Source: CAZKWG01 sp964615375 (GTDB lineage Bacteria; Myxococcota_A; UBA796; CAZKWG01). Taken from it: DNA of 64,000 nt. The stretch is taken from positions 174,392-238,391 of the forward strand of contig CAZTOW010000010.1 of assembly GCA_964615375.1 (NCBI GenBank), written 5' to 3'. Shown here in pieces: positions 1 through 9,002 of the stretch. Position numbers and translations under genes: made by a program. How positions within the stretch are numbered: position 1 is the first letter of the stretch; each line of letters starts with the position of its first letter. Under the pieces are notes generated by a model. That model did not search any database. It worked only from the letters and a program-made list of their open reading frames with translations, and had not been told where the DNA came from.

Positions 1-36
1 ACGCGCGCTCGGGACGTGCTATCTTCCTCGAAGCGC

Positions 37-1437
37 ATGTCCCCCCAGGCCCAGCCGCACACCACAGCCTCCATCCCCCTACGGATAGGCACCGTCGACC
101 TCCGCACCCGGCAGCTCCGGGGCGCGGGGGGCCTCGTGGTCGTGCTCACCAGCCGCGAGGTCGACCTGCTCGCGCGGCTGGCCAGCGCGCCCGGCGAGGT
201 GGTCAGCGCCGAGGATCTCCTGGAGGCCGTCTGGGGCCGGCGCTGGACGGGGGAGCCCACCGAGCTGGGCGTCGTGCGAAACTCGGTGTTCAAGCTCCGC
301 CAGAAGGTGGAGCGCAACCTGGCCGCGCCCGAGCACATCCTGACCGTGCAGGGCGAGGGCTACCGCTTCGTGCCCCTGGTCGGCTCGCCAGAGCCCGCGC
401 CTCTGGCCCATCCCCCCCCACCGGCCCCCCCACCCCTCCGCGCCCTCCCCAGCGCGCGCGTCAGCCCCCCGGACCCCAGCGAGCCCTGGGATCCCGCCTG
501 GGACGTGGGCCGGGTCGAGGAGGCCGCCCGCGCCCGCCAGGCCCTCGACCGTCCCGCGCGCCCCCTGCTGATCACCGCCCCCTGGCGCGCCGGCAAGAGC
601 TGGTTCCTGCGCCGCCTGCTCAGCGCGCTGGAGCCCGGGGACGCCGTGGCCCGCCTGGACCCGCGCGCCATGCCCCCGGAGACCCTGGCCGATCCCGCCG
701 AGCTCATCGGCTTCCTGGCGCTGCTCATCGGCGACGCGCTGGGACTGCCCGAGGACGAGGTGGAGCGGGCCCTGGTCGGGCGAGGCCCGGCCGCCTGGCG
801 CTTCCGCCGCTGGATGGAGCACACCGCGCTGCCCAGCGCGTCCGGTCGCCTCATCCTGGCCTTCGAGGACCTGGATCGCCTGGCCCGCGCCCCCGTCTTC
901 GGCGAGCTGCTCGCCCTGCTGCGCAGCCAGGCCGAGGAGGAGCGCCCCGTCTGGGGGCGCCTGCGCGTGGTGACCACCAGCCGGACCTCGGTGGCCCGCC
1001 TGACCAGCGGACTCGCGTCCTCGCCCTTCAACCTCGGCCAGAGCGTGCCCCTGCCGCCCCTGGGCGCCGCCGAGCTCGGCCTGCTCTGCGCCCGCGCCGG
1101 TCTGCCCGCGCGGCCCGAGGCCCTCGAGCGCGCCACCCTCGCCACCGGCGGCCACCCCTGGCTGCTGCGCCTGCTCCTCTCCGAGGCCGCCCGCGCCGGC
1201 GCCCCCCTCGACGATCCGGGGCTCCAGGAGCGCGCCCTCGCCCCGGCGGCGGCCGATCTCTCCGTGATCCTGCGGCAGCGCGCCGAGCTGCTGCCCGCCC
1301 TGGCGCTGGCCCTCGACGCCGCTGACCAGCCCGTGGCTCCCGCCGACGTGGACACCCTCATCGAGCTCGGCCTGATCCTGGGGAGCCGCCCCCCCTATCG
1401 CGCGGCGGCCCCCGCGCTGCTCCGCCTCCTGCGTTGA
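37..1437 (+). CDS. Winged-helix DNA-binding / AAA-type ATPase fusion
   Basis: Residues about 10-110 form an OmpR/PhoB-type winged helix (TSREVDLLARLAS, then QGEGYRFVP at the wing). A Pro-rich linker follows, then a P-loop ATPase region with Walker A APWRAGKS and a Walker B-like LAFEDLD. There is no receiver domain, so this is not a classical response regulator. It may be an ATPase-gated transcription factor or sensor. The next gene starts inside the stop codon (TTGA overlap), which points to co-translation with the AAA/WD40 protein and the kinase after it. I chose the ATG at 37; an in-frame GTG at 16 is possible, and neither has a clear ribosome site. The family call is good, the biological role unknown. 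Confidence 0.75.
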   Translation: MSPQAQPHTTASIPLRIGTVDLRTRQLRGAGGLVVVLTSREVDLLARLASAPGEVVSAEDLLEAVWGRRWTGEPTELGVVRNSVFKLRQKVERNLAAPEHILTVQGEGYRFVPLVGSPEPAPLAHPPPPAPPPLRALPSARVSPPDPSEPWDPAWDVGRVEEAARARQALDRPARPLLITAPWRAGKSWFLRRLLSALEPGDAVARLDPRAMPPETLADPAELIGFLALLIGDALGLPEDEVERALVGRGPAAWRFRRWMEHTALPSASGRLILAFEDLDRLARAPVFGELLALLRSQAEEERPVWGRLRVVTTSRTSVARLTSGLASSPFNLGQSVPLPPLGAAELGLLCARAGLPARPEALERATLATGGHPWLLRLLLSEAARAGAPLDDPGLQERALAPAAADLSVILRQRAELLPALALALDAADQPVAPADVDTLIELGLILGSRPPYRAAAPALLRLLR

Positions 1438-4400
1438 GCGCGCTGCAGGTCGGAGGCGCCGTCCGGGCCGGCGCCCCCTACGTCGAGCGGCCCGCCGACC
1501 GGCTCCTCCCCGAGGCCCTGCTCCGCGGCGAGCTCTGCTATGTCCTGGCTCCCCGACAGATCGGGAAGTCCAGCCTGCGGGTCCGCGCCGCGGCCACCCT
1601 GCGCGCGGCGGGGCTACGGGTGGTCTCCATCGATCTCTCCGGCTTCGGCGCGGCGGGCCTGGACCCGGAGAGCTGGTTCTACGGCCTCGCCATGGAGCTG
1701 GGCGCCGGCCTGGACCGCGCGGACGCGCACCGCGTCTGGGAGGAGACCGGCGGGCGCCCACCCGCGGCGCGCTGGCTCACCACGCTGGAGCGCCTGGTGG
1801 TCCGCGATCCGGAGCCCCCGGTGGTGGTCCTGCTGGACGAGATCGACGCCGTCCTGGCCCTGCCCTTCGGCGGAGAGGACCTCTTCGCCGCCATCCGCGC
1901 CGCCCACGACGCGCGGGCCGAGGACCCCGCCTGGGGGCGGCTGCGCTTCGGCCTGCTGGGCGTGGCCTCGCCCGCCGATCTCATCCAGGATCCGCGGCGG
2001 ACGCCGTTCAACGTGGGGCGCGCCGTCCGCCTGGAGGACTTCCGGCCCGACGAGGCCGCCGCCCTGCTGCCCGCGCTCACGGGCCTCGGCGCCCCTCCCC
2101 AGGCCCTGCTGGACGCCGTGCTGGGCTGGACCTCGGGCCACCCCTTCCAGACCGCGCAGCTCTGCACGGCCCTGGTCGAGGATCCGGCGCCGGACCCCGC
2201 GGAGACCCCCGAGGCGCGGGCGCGGCGCGGAGTGGACCGCCTCTACCGGGGGCCCTGGCCCGACCCTGGGCTGGAGGCCGCCGGTCGCCTGCTGCGGGAC
2301 GCGGCCACCCCCGAGCTCCTCAGCCTCTACCGCCGCGCCCTCGCCCCGGCCGGGCTCCCCTGGGACCCCCGCTCGCCCGCCCAGGCGCGCCTGAGCCTCA
2401 CCGGGCTGGTGGCCGTGCGCGGGGCGAGCCTCCAGGTGCGCAACGAGATCATCCGCTCCACCTACAACCAGGAGTGGGTCTCCGCCCTCCAGGGGCGGCG
2501 CCAGCTCCGGGAGCGGGCCTGGGCCTGGGCGGAGGCCGGGCGCCCGGACGCGCTGCTCCTGGACGAGCGCGCGCTGGGCGGGCTGCGGGCGGAGGGCGCG
2601 ACCTCGGGCGAGCTCGACCGCGAAGAGGAGGCTTATCTCCTACGATCCGAGGCGCACATCGTCGCGCGGGCGGCGCGGGTGCGCGCTCGGGGGCTGATCG
2701 CGGTGGCCCTGACCCTGCTGCTGCTGCTGGCCGCCGCGGCCCTCCTGGCCTGGGAGGAGCGCCAGGACGCCGCGATGCAGGCCATGGCCCAGCAGGTGGC
2801 GGACATCCCTCAGCGCGCCGCGATCCCGGGGCGCCAGGAGGAGGCCCTCGCCGAGGCCCTGGAGGCCTGGGCCGCGCTGCGGGAGACCCCCTTCGCCGCC
2901 CTGGCCACGCGCGGCCTCGCCGAGACCCTGGAGGTGGTGCGCGGGCCCCGGCTGGGGGAGGGCGGGGCCCTGAGCCTGGCCTGGCTGGACGCGCACAGCC
3001 TGCTGGTGGGGCGGAGCGATGGGCGACTAGAAAAACTAGTGAATTTTCACATGGTCGCCGCGCAGGTCGCCCTGGGGAGCGCGATCAGCGCCCTGGCGGT
3101 GAGCTCGGACGGCGCGCGCGCGCTGGTGGGCAGGGAGGACGGCGAGGTGCGCTGGTGGGACCTGCGCGCCTGGGCGCCCGTGGGGAAGCCCGCCCGCCCG
3201 CATGCGCCCGCCCCCTCCCAGACCTGCCTGCAGCGAGGGGCGAAGGAGCGGAGCCCCGGCGTCCGCGTCGCGCGCCTGAGCCCGGGGGGCCTGGGGCTCA
3301 CCCTGGGTGCCGAGGGGGGGGTGCGGCTCTGGGAGCCGGGCGGAGAGGGGCGAGCGCTGGCGGTGCAGGGCGCGCTGGACGCCGTCTTCTCCCCGCAGGG
3401 CGACCGGGTGGCCGTGGCCACGCGAGGAGGAGAGCTGCAGATCTTCGACGCCACGTCGGGTGATCGGCTGGAGACCCGCGGCCCCTGGGCGGGCTCCCCC
3501 GCCGATCCGCTGGAGTGCGAGGGGCTGAGGGAGAGCCCGGACGCGCTGGTGGCGCTGGCCTCGTCACGCTCCGGCGTGCTGGCGGCGGCGGGTCGCCACG
3601 GGGTCGTCACGCTGGGCGGCTGGGAGCCCGGGGCCCCGACGCTGGAGCTCCCCGTGCCCGGGTTGGCCGCCTGGTCCATCACCTTGAGCCCGGACGGTAC
3701 CATCCTGGCCACGAGCGCCGAGGACGGCGCGATCCGGCTGTGGGACACGCAGACCGGCGCGCTGCGCATGGAGCACCGGGAGCCTCGACAGGGCACCATC
3801 GCGCTCGAGTTCTCACCCGACGGGGCCTGGCTCGCCGCCACCGGCCACGACGACCGTGTCTTCGTCTGGGACGTCGCCGGTGGCGATCTGCTGTGGAAGG
3901 CGGCCTCCATGGACGGCACCGGCCTCGCGCTGGCCTTCTCCCCGGACAGCCTCCACCTCGCCGCCGCGGGGGAGGCGGGGGCCTGGCGCTTTGGCGCGGG
4001 ACCCTCCGTGGCGCTCGACCGCTGGGCCAGCCCCGAGAAGGGCCGCCCGAGCTCGCTCTCGGTCGCGCCGGACGGCGCGGTGGCGGTGACCTGGACCGAC
4101 GGCGCGCCGGAGATCCTCCTGCCGGGCGGGCGGCGCTCCGCGGAGCAGCCCCTCCCCGAGGGCCCGGTGGACACCGCCCTCTTCTCGCCGGACGGCGCGC
4201 GCCTGCTGTGGAGCGGCCCGAGCGGGGCCTGGCTGGCGCGGCGCGGGGAGGCGCCGGGCCCGCAGCTCCCCGGGCGCGCCATGTACTGGCAGGATCCCTG
4301 GTCGGCGGACGGCTCCCGGGTCGCCCTGTGGGACGCGGGCACCATCCGGATCCTCGACCGGGACGGCGCGACGATCTCCACCCTGGGTGGATCTCTGCGG

Positions 4401-5054
4401 CCGGAGCTGGCCCTCTCCCCCGACGGCGCGAGGGCCCTGGCCGTCCAGGGCGAGGGTACGCTCCAGCTCTTCGACGCCCAGTCCGGCGCGCTCCTGGGTA
4501 AGCCCTGCGCGCTCGGGTCCGAGATCCTCTACTCCTTCACCTGGGCGCGGGAGGGGCGCCGATTCGCCGCGGGGGGATCGGACCGGGTCTGCCTGGGCGC
4601 GCTCGGCGAGGCGCGCGCGCGGCAGGTCGCCCTCCCCGGAGACGGCCGGCACGTCGTCTGGGCCGGGGGACTGCTCTGGGCGCTGGACAACGGCGACCGG
4701 CTGCTCGGCGTGGACGAGGCCGGCGCCATCCGCTTCGAGGCCGCCGGCCACCCCGGCCGCGCCCGCCTCCTGCGCGCCTCCCGAGACGGCGAGCGCATGG
4801 TCAGCGGCGCCGAGGACGGCGACGTGATCCTCTGGAGCGGGCGCGGGGAGCAGCTCGCGCGCTGGCAGATCCACCGCGGGGTGGCCCGGCACGTCGCCTT
4901 CTCCGCGGACGGCGCCTCCATCTACTCCGCGGGAGATGATGGGCTGATCGTGCGCCTGCCGGGCTCGGCGGAGGCCCTGGCTGATCTGGGCTGCGACTGG
5001 ATCGGCAGCGAGACGCAGCGCCCGGCGCTATGCTCCCAACGCGACCGCCGATGA
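1434..5054 (+). CDS. AAA-like NTPase with transmembrane helix and WD40-type repeats
   Basis: The first ~330 residues match the AAA-like family often fused to repeats (AAA_35 type): GAPYVERPADRLL, CYVLAPRQIGKSS as Walker A and VVVLLDEIDAV as Walker B. One hydrophobic helix lies near residues 420-440. The remaining ~700 residues are WD40-like blades (SPDGTILATSAEDGAIRLWD and weaker copies), so the protein probably has an internal ATPase and an external propeller. The TTG start overlaps the previous stop by 4 bp, and the gene ends in an ATGA overlap with the kinase. At 3027-3039 an AT-rich stretch with paired CTAG interrupts the GC-rich codons. Likely a signalling or conflict-type STAND-like protein; the ligand is unknown. 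Confidence 0.8.
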   Translation: MSALQVGGAVRAGAPYVERPADRLLPEALLRGELCYVLAPRQIGKSSLRVRAAATLRAAGLRVVSIDLSGFGAAGLDPESWFYGLAMELGAGLDRADAHRVWEETGGRPPAARWLTTLERLVVRDPEPPVVVLLDEIDAVLALPFGGEDLFAAIRAAHDARAEDPAWGRLRFGLLGVASPADLIQDPRRTPFNVGRAVRLEDFRPDEAAALLPALTGLGAPPQALLDAVLGWTSGHPFQTAQLCTALVEDPAPDPAETPEARARRGVDRLYRGPWPDPGLEAAGRLLRDAATPELLSLYRRALAPAGLPWDPRSPAQARLSLTGLVAVRGASLQVRNEIIRSTYNQEWVSALQGRRQLRERAWAWAEAGRPDALLLDERALGGLRAEGATSGELDREEEAYLLRSEAHIVARAARVRARGLIAVALTLLLLLAAAALLAWEERQDAAMQAMAQQVADIPQRAAIPGRQEEALAEALEAWAALRETPFAALATRGLAETLEVVRGPRLGEGGALSLAWLDAHSLLVGRSDGRLEKLVNFHMVAAQVALGSAISALAVSSDGARALVGREDGEVRWWDLRAWAPVGKPARPHAPAPSQTCLQRGAKERSPGVRVARLSPGGLGLTLGAEGGVRLWEPGGEGRALAVQGALDAVFSPQGDRVAVATRGGELQIFDATSGDRLETRGPWAGSPADPLECEGLRESPDALVALASSRSGVLAAAGRHGVVTLGGWEPGAPTLELPVPGLAAWSITLSPDGTILATSAEDGAIRLWDTQTGALRMEHREPRQGTIALEFSPDGAWLAATGHDDRVFVWDVAGGDLLWKAASMDGTGLALAFSPDSLHLAAAGEAGAWRFGAGPSVALDRWASPEKGRPSSLSVAPDGAVAVTWTDGAPEILLPGGRRSAEQPLPEGPVDTALFSPDGARLLWSGPSGAWLARRGEAPGPQLPGRAMYWQDPWSADGSRVALWDAGTIRILDRDGATISTLGGSLRPELALSPDGARALAVQGEGTLQLFDAQSGALLGKPCALGSEILYSFTWAREGRRFAAGGSDRVCLGALGEARARQVALPGDGRHVVWAGGLLWALDNGDRLLGVDEAGAIRFEAAGHPGRARLLRASRDGERMVSGAEDGDVILWSGRGEQLARWQIHRGVARHVAFSADGASIYSAGDDGLIVRLPGSAEALADLGCDWIGSETQRPALCSQRDRR
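3027..3039 (+). repeat. CTAG-N5-CTAG motif, copy 1
   Basis: CTAG-AAAAA-CTAG inside the AAA/WD40 gene, read as CTA GAA AAA CTA G (Leu-Glu-Lys-Leu-Val). It is followed by further AT-rich codons to about 3050. One of five copies with exactly 5 bp between the CTAG halves. Confidence 0.75.
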
Positions 5055-8000
5055 AGACCCCGAGCGACATCACGCGCACCTGGGCCCCCTCCACCGGGGA
5101 CAGCGGGGACGTGCGCAAGCCCGCCCACACCCCGCCGCTCACGCGCGTGGACCAGGTCGAGCGCTTCACCGACCGCGGCCTGCTGGGCAAGGGCGGGATG
5201 GGCGAGGTGCGCCTGACCCACGACGCGCGCCTGGAGCGGGACCTGGCGCTGAAGGTCGCGCGGGCCCCCCACGCGGGCGCGGGCCAGATCCTGCTGGAGG
5301 AGGCCCGGAACACCGCGCGCCTGGAGCACCCGGGCATCGTCCCGGTCTACGACGCGGGGCGCCTGGACGACGGCCGCGCCTACTACACCATGCCCGTGCT
5401 GCGCGGGCGCTCGCTGGCCCAGCGCATCCAGGAGGCCCCCGACCTCGCGGCGCGGCTCCGCCTGCTCCGCCACTTCCAGGACGCCTGCGAGGCCGTCGCC
5501 TACGCGCACGAGCGCGGGCTCGCCCACCGCGATCTGAAGCCCGCCAACATCATGGTCGGCGAGTTCGGCGAGACCCGCGTGGTGGACTGGGGGCTCTGCT
5601 GCCCGCTCTCCGATCCGCGCGCCACGCCCCCGCCCATGGCCGGCACCCCCGCCTACATGAGCCCCGAGCAGGCCCGCGGGATGGCCGTCACGCCCTCCTT
5701 CGACATCTTCTGCCTCGGCGCCACCCTGCACGAGCTCCTGACGGCCCGGCAGCCCCGCGACGGGGAGCACCTGCGCGAGCCCATCCCCCGGGTGCGCAGC
5801 CGGCTCCCCGAGGTCCCGCCCGAGCTGGCCGCCATCGCCGACCGGGCCACCGCCGAGCGCCCGCAGGATCGCTACCCCAGCGCCAAGGCGCTCGCCGCCG
5901 ACGTGGAGGCCTGGTTCGAGGGTCGCCGGGTCGCGGCCCACTCGTACACGCTGCGCGAAGAACTAGCTAGATTCGTTTCAAGGTGGCGCGTGCCGCTCAC
6001 GGTGGGCACGGTGATGGGGCTGGCCCTGCTGCTGGCGCTGGTCGCGGGCTGGCTGGGCACGCGGGCGGAGCGGAACCGGGCCGTCGCGGCGGAGTCCGTC
6101 GCCGTCTCCGAGCGGGAGAACGCCGAGCGCTCGCTGGCCCGCTCGCTGGTGTCCCAGGCGCTGGTGGCCGCCGACGCCGGTCGGCGCGCGGAGGCCGAGA
6201 TCCTGGCCGCCAACGCGCTCTCCCTGGGGCCGTCCACGGACGCGCTGGGGATCCTCGCCCGCTTCGGGGTGGAGCGCCGGCCCCGGCTGGCGCGCAGCGT
6301 CTCCACCGGAGACTGCAACACCGCGGGCATCTCGTACAACGGGGATCTGGTGTGGTGCGCGATGGGCGACGTGATGCAGGTCATCGACCTCCGCCACGAC
6401 CCGCCGCACCGGCGCACCCTCGAGGAGCGGGGGCAGCGCGCCGCGTTCTCGGGCAACGAGCTCCTGCTCCTTCGCACGCTGGACTTCCGCGTCCAGGCGA
6501 TCTCGCTGGTGGACGGATCCTCGCGCGAGCTGGGTCCGCTGCTCACCGAGGGCAGGCTCCTCAACAGCATGCGCGCGCCGAGCGTCATGGTGGAGGCGCG
6601 GCGCAACCTCGTGCGCTACGACCCGCAGACGGGCGCGCAGACCTTCTCGCCCGTCTGCCGCTCCAAGGGTCGGACCCTGGTGCTCGCCGAGGCCCCCGCG
6701 GGGTGGATGGCGCACCTCTGCGGAGATCGGTCCATCCTCGTCGAGGAGCTCGACGGGCGCTCCTGGGACCTCGGCGCGCTCGACCCCGCGCTCGGCGAGC
6801 CCAACAACATCACCGCCGATGATCGGGGCGCCGTGCGGGTGGCCGTGGGCACCGAGCGCGGGGAGGTGGTGGTCCTCGACGCCGAGCATGGCACCCTCTG
6901 GAGCGAGGGCCCCCAGCGCTCGCCCATCCGCGGGCTCTCGCTCTCGGGGGAGCGCCTCGCGGTCATGAGCATGGCCGGAGATCTGACGGTCTGGGACATC
7001 GCCGCGGATCAGCTCCTCACCCGCCTGCCCAGCAACGAGGGCGCGCTCCTGCTGCGCGAGGATGGCCAGACCCTGCGCTCGCTGGGCGGGGGCACCATCG
7101 AGGACTGGGTCCTGCCCGCCCCGGGGATGCGCAGCCTGATCCCCATGGAGGCGGGCGTCGGCGTGGTGGAGGTGTCGCCGGACGGCCAGCTGGCCGCGGT
7201 GGGCCTGGGGGACGGGACCGTCCACCTGATCGACGTGGCGCGGGGAGCGGATCGCGCGCGGACGACGCTGGCGGGAGGGGTGGTCAAGTCCGTGACCTTC
7301 TCGCCCGACGGCGCCACCCTGCTGGCGGGGACCGCCGGCGCCTACGAGTCGACCATCCTGGACCTGGAGCTGCGGCCGGGCCGGGTGCTGAAGACCAAAG
7401 GGCTCCGGCGCGCCGGGTGGCTCGCGGACGGCACCTTGCTGCTGGTGCCCTACCTCCCTGGCGTCAAGGTCTACGCGGGGGGGGGCGAGGCGTCCACCAT
7501 GCTCGGCGAGGACCTCAGCTCGCCCTTCGGGGACCTGGCGGTCTGGCCGGATGGCCGGGGCGCCGTCCTGATCGACCAGCTCGATCGTCTGTTCTCGCTC
7601 GACCGGGGCTCGGGCGGCTGGCGCCTGCTCTCCCTGGGGACCGCCGCGGACGCGCAGGCCATCGACAGCACCTCCGCCGCGATCTGGGTCGCCGCGCCGA
7701 CCACGCTCCGGCGCTACGACCCCACCAGCCGGCTGGAGCGCTCCACGACCCTGGCCACCGCCCAGCCCAGCAAGGTGGCGGCGAGCCCGGAGGGGCGGCT
7801 GGTCGCCCTGGGACACCTGGACGGGACGATCACGCTCTGGGACGCGGGCACGCTCAGCCTCGTGGCGACCCTGCGTGGCCACAACGGGCGCGTCTCCGCC
7901 CTGGCCTTCGACCCGAAGATGCGCTGGATGGTCTCCGGGAGCTGGGACCAGACGGTGCGCTTCTGGGATCTCAGCGTGCTCGGCCAGGAGGGCGGGGCGA

Positions 8001-8059
8001 TGGCCCGCGACCTGGAGTCGGCCTGGGGCCGCAGCATGGACGAGCTCCTGATCCGCTGA
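5051..8059 (+). CDS. Serine/threonine protein kinase with transmembrane helix and WD40-like repeats
   Basis: Residues ~35-300 are a Hanks-type kinase: glycine loop GKGGMGEV, ALKVA lysine, HRDLKPANIM catalytic loop, VDWGL in place of DFG (common in this WD40-kinase family), and GTPAYMSPEQ. A hydrophobic helix near residues 313-335 is followed by a short helical linker and a C-terminal propeller of WD40-like blades, the last one clear (GHNGRVSALAFDP, VSGSWDQTVRFWD). The start at 5051 is chosen because its ATG overlaps the upstream stop (ATGA); an ATG at 5030 in frame is the alternative. It forms one coupled unit with the two ATPase genes. The target is unknown. Confidence 0.9.
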   Translation: MKTPSDITRTWAPSTGDSGDVRKPAHTPPLTRVDQVERFTDRGLLGKGGMGEVRLTHDARLERDLALKVARAPHAGAGQILLEEARNTARLEHPGIVPVYDAGRLDDGRAYYTMPVLRGRSLAQRIQEAPDLAARLRLLRHFQDACEAVAYAHERGLAHRDLKPANIMVGEFGETRVVDWGLCCPLSDPRATPPPMAGTPAYMSPEQARGMAVTPSFDIFCLGATLHELLTARQPRDGEHLREPIPRVRSRLPEVPPELAAIADRATAERPQDRYPSAKALAADVEAWFEGRRVAAHSYTLREELARFVSRWRVPLTVGTVMGLALLLALVAGWLGTRAERNRAVAAESVAVSERENAERSLARSLVSQALVAADAGRRAEAEILAANALSLGPSTDALGILARFGVERRPRLARSVSTGDCNTAGISYNGDLVWCAMGDVMQVIDLRHDPPHRRTLEERGQRAAFSGNELLLLRTLDFRVQAISLVDGSSRELGPLLTEGRLLNSMRAPSVMVEARRNLVRYDPQTGAQTFSPVCRSKGRTLVLAEAPAGWMAHLCGDRSILVEELDGRSWDLGALDPALGEPNNITADDRGAVRVAVGTERGEVVVLDAEHGTLWSEGPQRSPIRGLSLSGERLAVMSMAGDLTVWDIAADQLLTRLPSNEGALLLREDGQTLRSLGGGTIEDWVLPAPGMRSLIPMEAGVGVVEVSPDGQLAAVGLGDGTVHLIDVARGADRARTTLAGGVVKSVTFSPDGATLLAGTAGAYESTILDLELRPGRVLKTKGLRRAGWLADGTLLLVPYLPGVKVYAGGGEASTMLGEDLSSPFGDLAVWPDGRGAVLIDQLDRLFSLDRGSGGWRLLSLGTAADAQAIDSTSAAIWVAAPTTLRRYDPTSRLERSTTLATAQPSKVAASPEGRLVALGHLDGTITLWDAGTLSLVATLRGHNGRVSALAFDPKMRWMVSGSWDQTVRFWDLSVLGQEGGAMARDLESAWGRSMDELLIR
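5963..5970 (+). repeat. CTAGCTAG, collapsed form of the paired-CTAG motif
   Basis: Two CTAG tetramers directly abutting inside the kinase gene (GAA CTA GCT AGA TTC). It lies in an AT-rich patch with the rare codons CTA, AGA and TCA, just before the transmembrane helix. It differs from the other five copies in having no spacer. Confidence 0.5.
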
Positions 8060-8065
8060 GCCCGC

Positions 8066-8713
8066 CTACAGGCGCGGGATCATGAGGAGCTGGCCCGGCT
8101 CCACGTCCAGCAGGTCGGAGAGACCGTTCAGCTCGCCGAGGACCTGGGCGGTCGTGCCGTAGAGCGCGGCCAGGGCCGAGAGCGTCTGCCCGGCGCCCAG
8201 GGCGACGAGGTGCGCGCTCGCCGCCCCGTAGCCCTTCGGGCCCTTGCCCGAGGAGGCGTACTCGCTGACCACCCACTCCTTCAGCTTCAGGCTGACCTTG
8301 GCCCGGAGCGGGAGGCCGGAGGCGGCGAACAGGATGTAGGTGGCGTTCACGTTCTCGACCACGCCTTGGAAGGCGAGCTCTCCCCAGCAGAACCAGACCA
8401 CCGTGGGGCGCGACTTCCCCAGCTCCTTCGCCTCGCCGGTCTTGCCGATGGTGACGGGGTTGGTCAGCTCCAGCAGGCGGTTGACCCAGCTCTCGCGCAC
8501 GTCGGAGCCGTCGCGCGTGGTGTCGAAGAGGAGCTCGAAGGTCAGCGTCGCGGGCGTGACCTTCTGGAATTCCAGCGCGCTGGTCTGCCCCTGGGTGGGG
8601 TGCTCCTGCCAGGGGACGGTCTTGTCGAACTTGAGCTCCTTCGGGTTGTACTGGACCTCGAAGCTCTTCTTGAGGTCCACAGCGTGGAAGGTGGCCTTGG
8701 AGAGACTGGTCAT
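8066..8713 (-). CDS. Contractile injection system tube-type protein with C-terminal LysM domain
   Basis: Residues 1-150 match the CIS tube protein family (Afp7/gp53-like adaptors): FEVQYNPKELKF, then LTFELLFDTTRDGSDVR. Residues ~165-213 are a LysM module (GAGQTLSALAALYG, ending GQLLMIPRL). In such systems this protein bridges the inner tube or hub and the baseplate. I start at ATG 8713 because AGGAG lies just upstream, rather than the in-frame codon at 8734. No sheath, tube, baseplate or ATPase gene is nearby, so it is an orphan here. It could belong to an extracellular CIS elsewhere in the genome, or be a remnant. Confidence 0.85.
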   Translation of the reverse strand: MTSLSKATFHAVDLKKSFEVQYNPKELKFDKTVPWQEHPTQGQTSALEFQKVTPATLTFELLFDTTRDGSDVRESWVNRLLELTNPVTIGKTGEAKELGKSRPTVVWFCWGELAFQGVVENVNATYILFAASGLPLRAKVSLKLKEWVVSEYASSGKGPKGYGAASAHLVALGAGQTLSALAALYGTTAQVLGELNGLSDLLDVEPGQLLMIPRL

Positions 8714-8955
8714 CGCGGTGCTCCTGCACCCCAATGGCCGGAGACCGCGATTTCATGACAAGAAGCTCAGCGTCCGCTCCTCACCCGGACGAGCCCCGCA
8801 CACACAATCCGTCTGCACAATCTACGACATGCTCTGATTTAGCCTCAAAGATCCGCCGGTATCAGGACCAGATCGGCTCCGCCGCCGCCCTGGCCTCGGG
8901 CGCGCTCACCCGCGTCACCCTCGGCGGCTGAGGTACCTTCTGGCGGAGGAGCCCC

Positions 8956-8984
8956 TTGACGTCTCGTGTGCCCCAGAATAACCT
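8956..8984 (+). promoter_or_regulatory. Candidate sigma70-type promoter of vapBC
   Basis: TTGACG at 8956-8961, 17 bp spacer, TAACCT at 8979-8984. The operator palindrome overlaps the -10 element, as expected for autoregulated toxin-antitoxin operons. Read by eye only. Confidence 0.45.
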
Positions 8985-8997
8985 CCACATGTGGAGG
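8982..8997. promoter_or_regulatory. Perfect 16-bp palindromic operator of vapBC
   Basis: CCTCCACATGTGGAGG is a perfect palindrome. It sits between the -10 element and the vapB ATG, and its right half supplies the GGAGG ribosome site. It is the obvious binding site for the antitoxin or the VapBC complex. Confidence 0.65.
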
Positions 8998-9002
8998 CAC
9001 AT

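Larger units (their letters stand above)
8714..9002. other. Divergent intergenic region between the CIS protein and vapB
   Basis: About 290 bp without a convincing gene. Its middle (8800-8870) is relatively AT-rich and could hold the promoter for the minus-strand CIS gene; two CACAATC copies lie near 8813 and 8840. The right end holds the toxin-antitoxin promoter and operator listed separately. A short plus-strand frame to 8931 has no good start or homology that I recognise. Confidence 0.5.

Noticed and set aside
79..1761. Long open frame on the minus strand across the first gene
   Set aside because: Arg/Pro/Gly-rich shadow of the GC-rich plus-strand ATPase gene, with no domain and no ribosome site.
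8734..8931. Short plus-strand frame between the CIS gene and vapB
   Set aside because: It runs antisense to the CIS gene leader, has no ribosome site and no similarity I recognise.
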